A stretch of DNA of 64,000 bases from an uncultured Bacilli bacterium (GTDB lineage Bacteria; Bacillota_I; Bacilli_A; RF39; UBA660), in NCBI GenBank assembly GCA_934162445.1, contig CAKPIT010000002.1:189820-253819 (forward strand), in the 5' to 3' direction. The first letter of the stretch is position 1. Each line of letters starts with the position of its first letter. Of the stretch, positions 62,868 to 64,000 are shown piece after piece. Below the pieces are notes generated by a model. It saw nothing but the letters and a program-made list of their open reading frames with translations, had not been told where the DNA came from and did not search any database. Position numbers and translations under genes: made by a program.

Positions 62868-63299
62868 ATGAAAAAAAGAATTTTTTTTAGCTTATTACCA
62901 CTTATTGGTGGAATAATTGTGTCACTTATAATTTCTTCATCAATTAATTATAGTGAACTTATTAAACCTCCACTTGCACCACCAAAGATTATTTTTCCAA
63001 TTGTATGGAGTGTTTTATATATTTTACTAGGTATTTCTTATTTTATTGTTAATGATAAAAAAGTTGATGAAACTTATTTAAAAGGATTACTAGTGAATTT
63101 GTTGTGGCCAATTATATTTTTTGTGTTTAAACTTTATTTTGTTAGTTTTTTATGGTTGTTGTTATTGCTTTTATTTGTAATTACTCTTTATAAAGAGTTT
63201 TATAAAATTAATAAGATAGGAGCATTATTACAATGGCCATATATAATTTGGGTAATTTTTGCTCTTTATTTGAATTTTGGAATTTTTATTTTAAATTAA
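62868..63299 (+). CDS. tspO: TspO/MBR family membrane protein
   Basis: A 143-aa five-helix protein. It has KPPLAPPKIIFPIVWSVLYI (with the Pro-x-Trp region), LKGLLVNLLWPIIFF and PYIIWVIFALYLNFGIFIL. TspO proteins bind porphyrins and other ligands and act in stress response. The family normally has about 155-160 aa; this copy is slightly short between helices 2 and 3. The RBS is aggggatg. It is convergent with the collagen-like gene. Confidence 0.88.
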   Translation: MKKRIFFSLLPLIGGIIVSLIISSSINYSELIKPPLAPPKIIFPIVWSVLYILLGISYFIVNDKKVDETYLKGLLVNLLWPIIFFVFKLYFVSFLWLLLLLLFVITLYKEFYKINKIGALLQWPYIIWVIFALYLNFGIFILN

Positions 63300-63325
63300 A
63301 AGACTGATTTTATCAGCCTTATTTG
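63298..63325. terminator. Bidirectional terminator, tspO / collagen-like gene
   Basis: gactgat / atcagcc-type stem around ttt, with A and T runs on both flanks. Confidence 0.7.
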
Positions 63326-63326
63326 T

Positions 63327-64000
63327 TTATCCTCCAGTTGGACCTGTAGGACCTTGTGGAATTGTTAAATTTAAAGTGTAATTTGGTGCGGTTCCACTTA
63401 TTTCAGCAGCAGCTTGACTTCCCGGTTCTCCTGTTGTGACGGTACCAATTGTAATGGTTGGGGTTGCACCCGTTGGACCAGTAGGTCCAGTTGGACCAGT
63501 TGCTCCTGTAGTTCCAGCTTCACCAGTTAATCCTTGAATACCTTGAGGACCAGTATCACCCGTTGCACCGGTTAATCCTTGAATACCTTGAGGACCTGTA
63601 GGACCAGTAGGACCTGTAGGACCAGTAGCACCAGTTGCTCCTGCAGTTCCAGCTTCACCAGTTAATCCTTGAATACCTTGAGGACCAGTAGGACCAGTTG
63701 GACCAGTAGCACCTGTTGCGCCGGTTAATCCTTGAATACCTTGAGGACCTGTTGCTCCCGTTGGACCAGTAGGACCAGTTGCACCAGTTGCTCCTGCAGT
63801 TCCAGCTTCACCAGTTAATCCTTGAATACCTTGAATACCTTGAGGACCAGTTGGACCAGTAGCACCTGTTGCGCCGGTTAATCCTTGAATACCTTGAGGA
63901 CCAGTAGCACCCGTTGGACCAGTAGGACCAGTAGGACCAGTTGGACCAGTAGCACCTGTTGCGCCGGTTAATCCTTGAATACCTTGAGGACCTGTTGCTC
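63327..64000 (-). CDS. Collagen-like repeat protein, C-terminal part
   Basis: The minus strand is open to the window edge; the start lies to the right of the window. The visible 224 codons are Gly-X-Y repeats (GPTGPTGATGATG, GPQGIQGLTG, GEAGTAGATG) in larger blocks of about 16-17 triplets that recur several times. The C-terminal cap is PTITIGTVTTGEPGSQAAAE, then an NYTLNLTIPQGPTGPTGG end. Caps of this kind are common in Firmicutes collagen-like surface or exosporium proteins. No anchor is seen in this end, so it must be N-terminal or absent. The Gly-Thr-rich Y positions suggest glycosylated threonines in relatives. Confidence 0.9.
   Translation of the reverse strand, partial: ATGPQGIQGLTGATGATGPTGPTGPTGPTGATGPQGIQGLTGATGATGPTGPQGIQGIQGLTGEAGTAGATGATGPTGPTGATGPQGIQGLTGATGATGPTGPTGPQGIQGLTGEAGTAGATGATGPTGPTGPTGPQGIQGLTGATGDTGPQGIQGLTGEAGTTGATGPTGPTGPTGATPTITIGTVTTGEPGSQAAAEISGTAPNYTLNLTIPQGPTGPTGG

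Noticed and set aside
1..64000. Mycoplasma-type code with TGA as Trp
   Set aside because: Many clear genes end at TGA, Trp codons in conserved motifs are TGG, and complete wall-synthesis genes are present.

Overview
The window is AT-rich DNA with the gene content of a low-GC Gram-positive bacterium of the Bacilli type (Erysipelotrichia/RF39-like gut lineages are a guess). The evidence is PolC, GpsB next to a type B RNase P RNA, RNase Y and RNase J, a SufCDSUB operon, lipoteichoic-acid synthase, sortase, MurF-Ddl, and the order cca-dnaD-nth-ponA-recU-(small ORF)-gpsB-rnpB, which resembles Bacillus. TGA is used as a stop and Trp is TGG, so the genetic code is standard and this is not a Mycoplasma.

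Layout. (1) 1-5388: a truncated YfhO-type membrane protein, a large prepilin-like protein, a membrane-anchored unknown and phosphotransacetylase. (2) 5442-19759: a LysM N-acetylmuramoyl-L-alanine amidase gene split by a 12.9-kb mobile element (core to core 5480-18382). The element encodes a large serine recombinase next to its left end. It then has a decayed stretch (about 7.7-9.2 kb) and a cargo that is almost entirely cell-envelope: an O-antigen-ligase-like membrane protein, a two-TM surface protein with a period-5 Asn-Ala-Ser repeat, a membrane-anchored GH3 hexosaminidase, a phosphopantetheinyl transferase, a VanW protein, a DltA-like adenylation enzyme, a DltC-like carrier protein, a frameshifted HTH regulator and a PrsW-type protease. 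(3) 19796-33390: housekeeping genes for HU, CCA-adding enzyme, DnaD, endonuclease III, PBP1A, RecU, GpsB, rnpB, a RodZ-like protein, PgsA, RecA with a LexA-type box, RNase Y and RNase J. (4) 33584-44699: a BspA-type surface protein, L13/S9, small membrane and HIT genes, the Suf operon, a short SSB and pyrimidine nucleoside phosphorylase. (5) 44748-52896: a thioester-domain surface protein with a VPDTS sorting signal plus its sortase, LTA synthase, a pseudouridine synthase, ferredoxin and unknowns. (6) 52911-64000: PolC, a decayed gene, a hydrolase, a membrane-anchored MurF, Ddl, a glycosyltransferase-TPR protein, TspO and the C-terminal part of a collagen-like protein.

Main discovery candidate. 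Joining the bases outside the element at the shared 7-bp core acatggc rebuilds an intact amidase reading frame through the zinc-binding DAGHGG motif. Joining the element ends gives an attP with inverted arms. The host can therefore make this amidase only when the element excises. The cargo looks like a Dlt-type amino-acid activation module (A-domain, carrier, dedicated PPTase) in which DltB and DltD are absent and a VanW protein sits in the operon. I know of no described pathway with this composition; its function is inferred, not shown.
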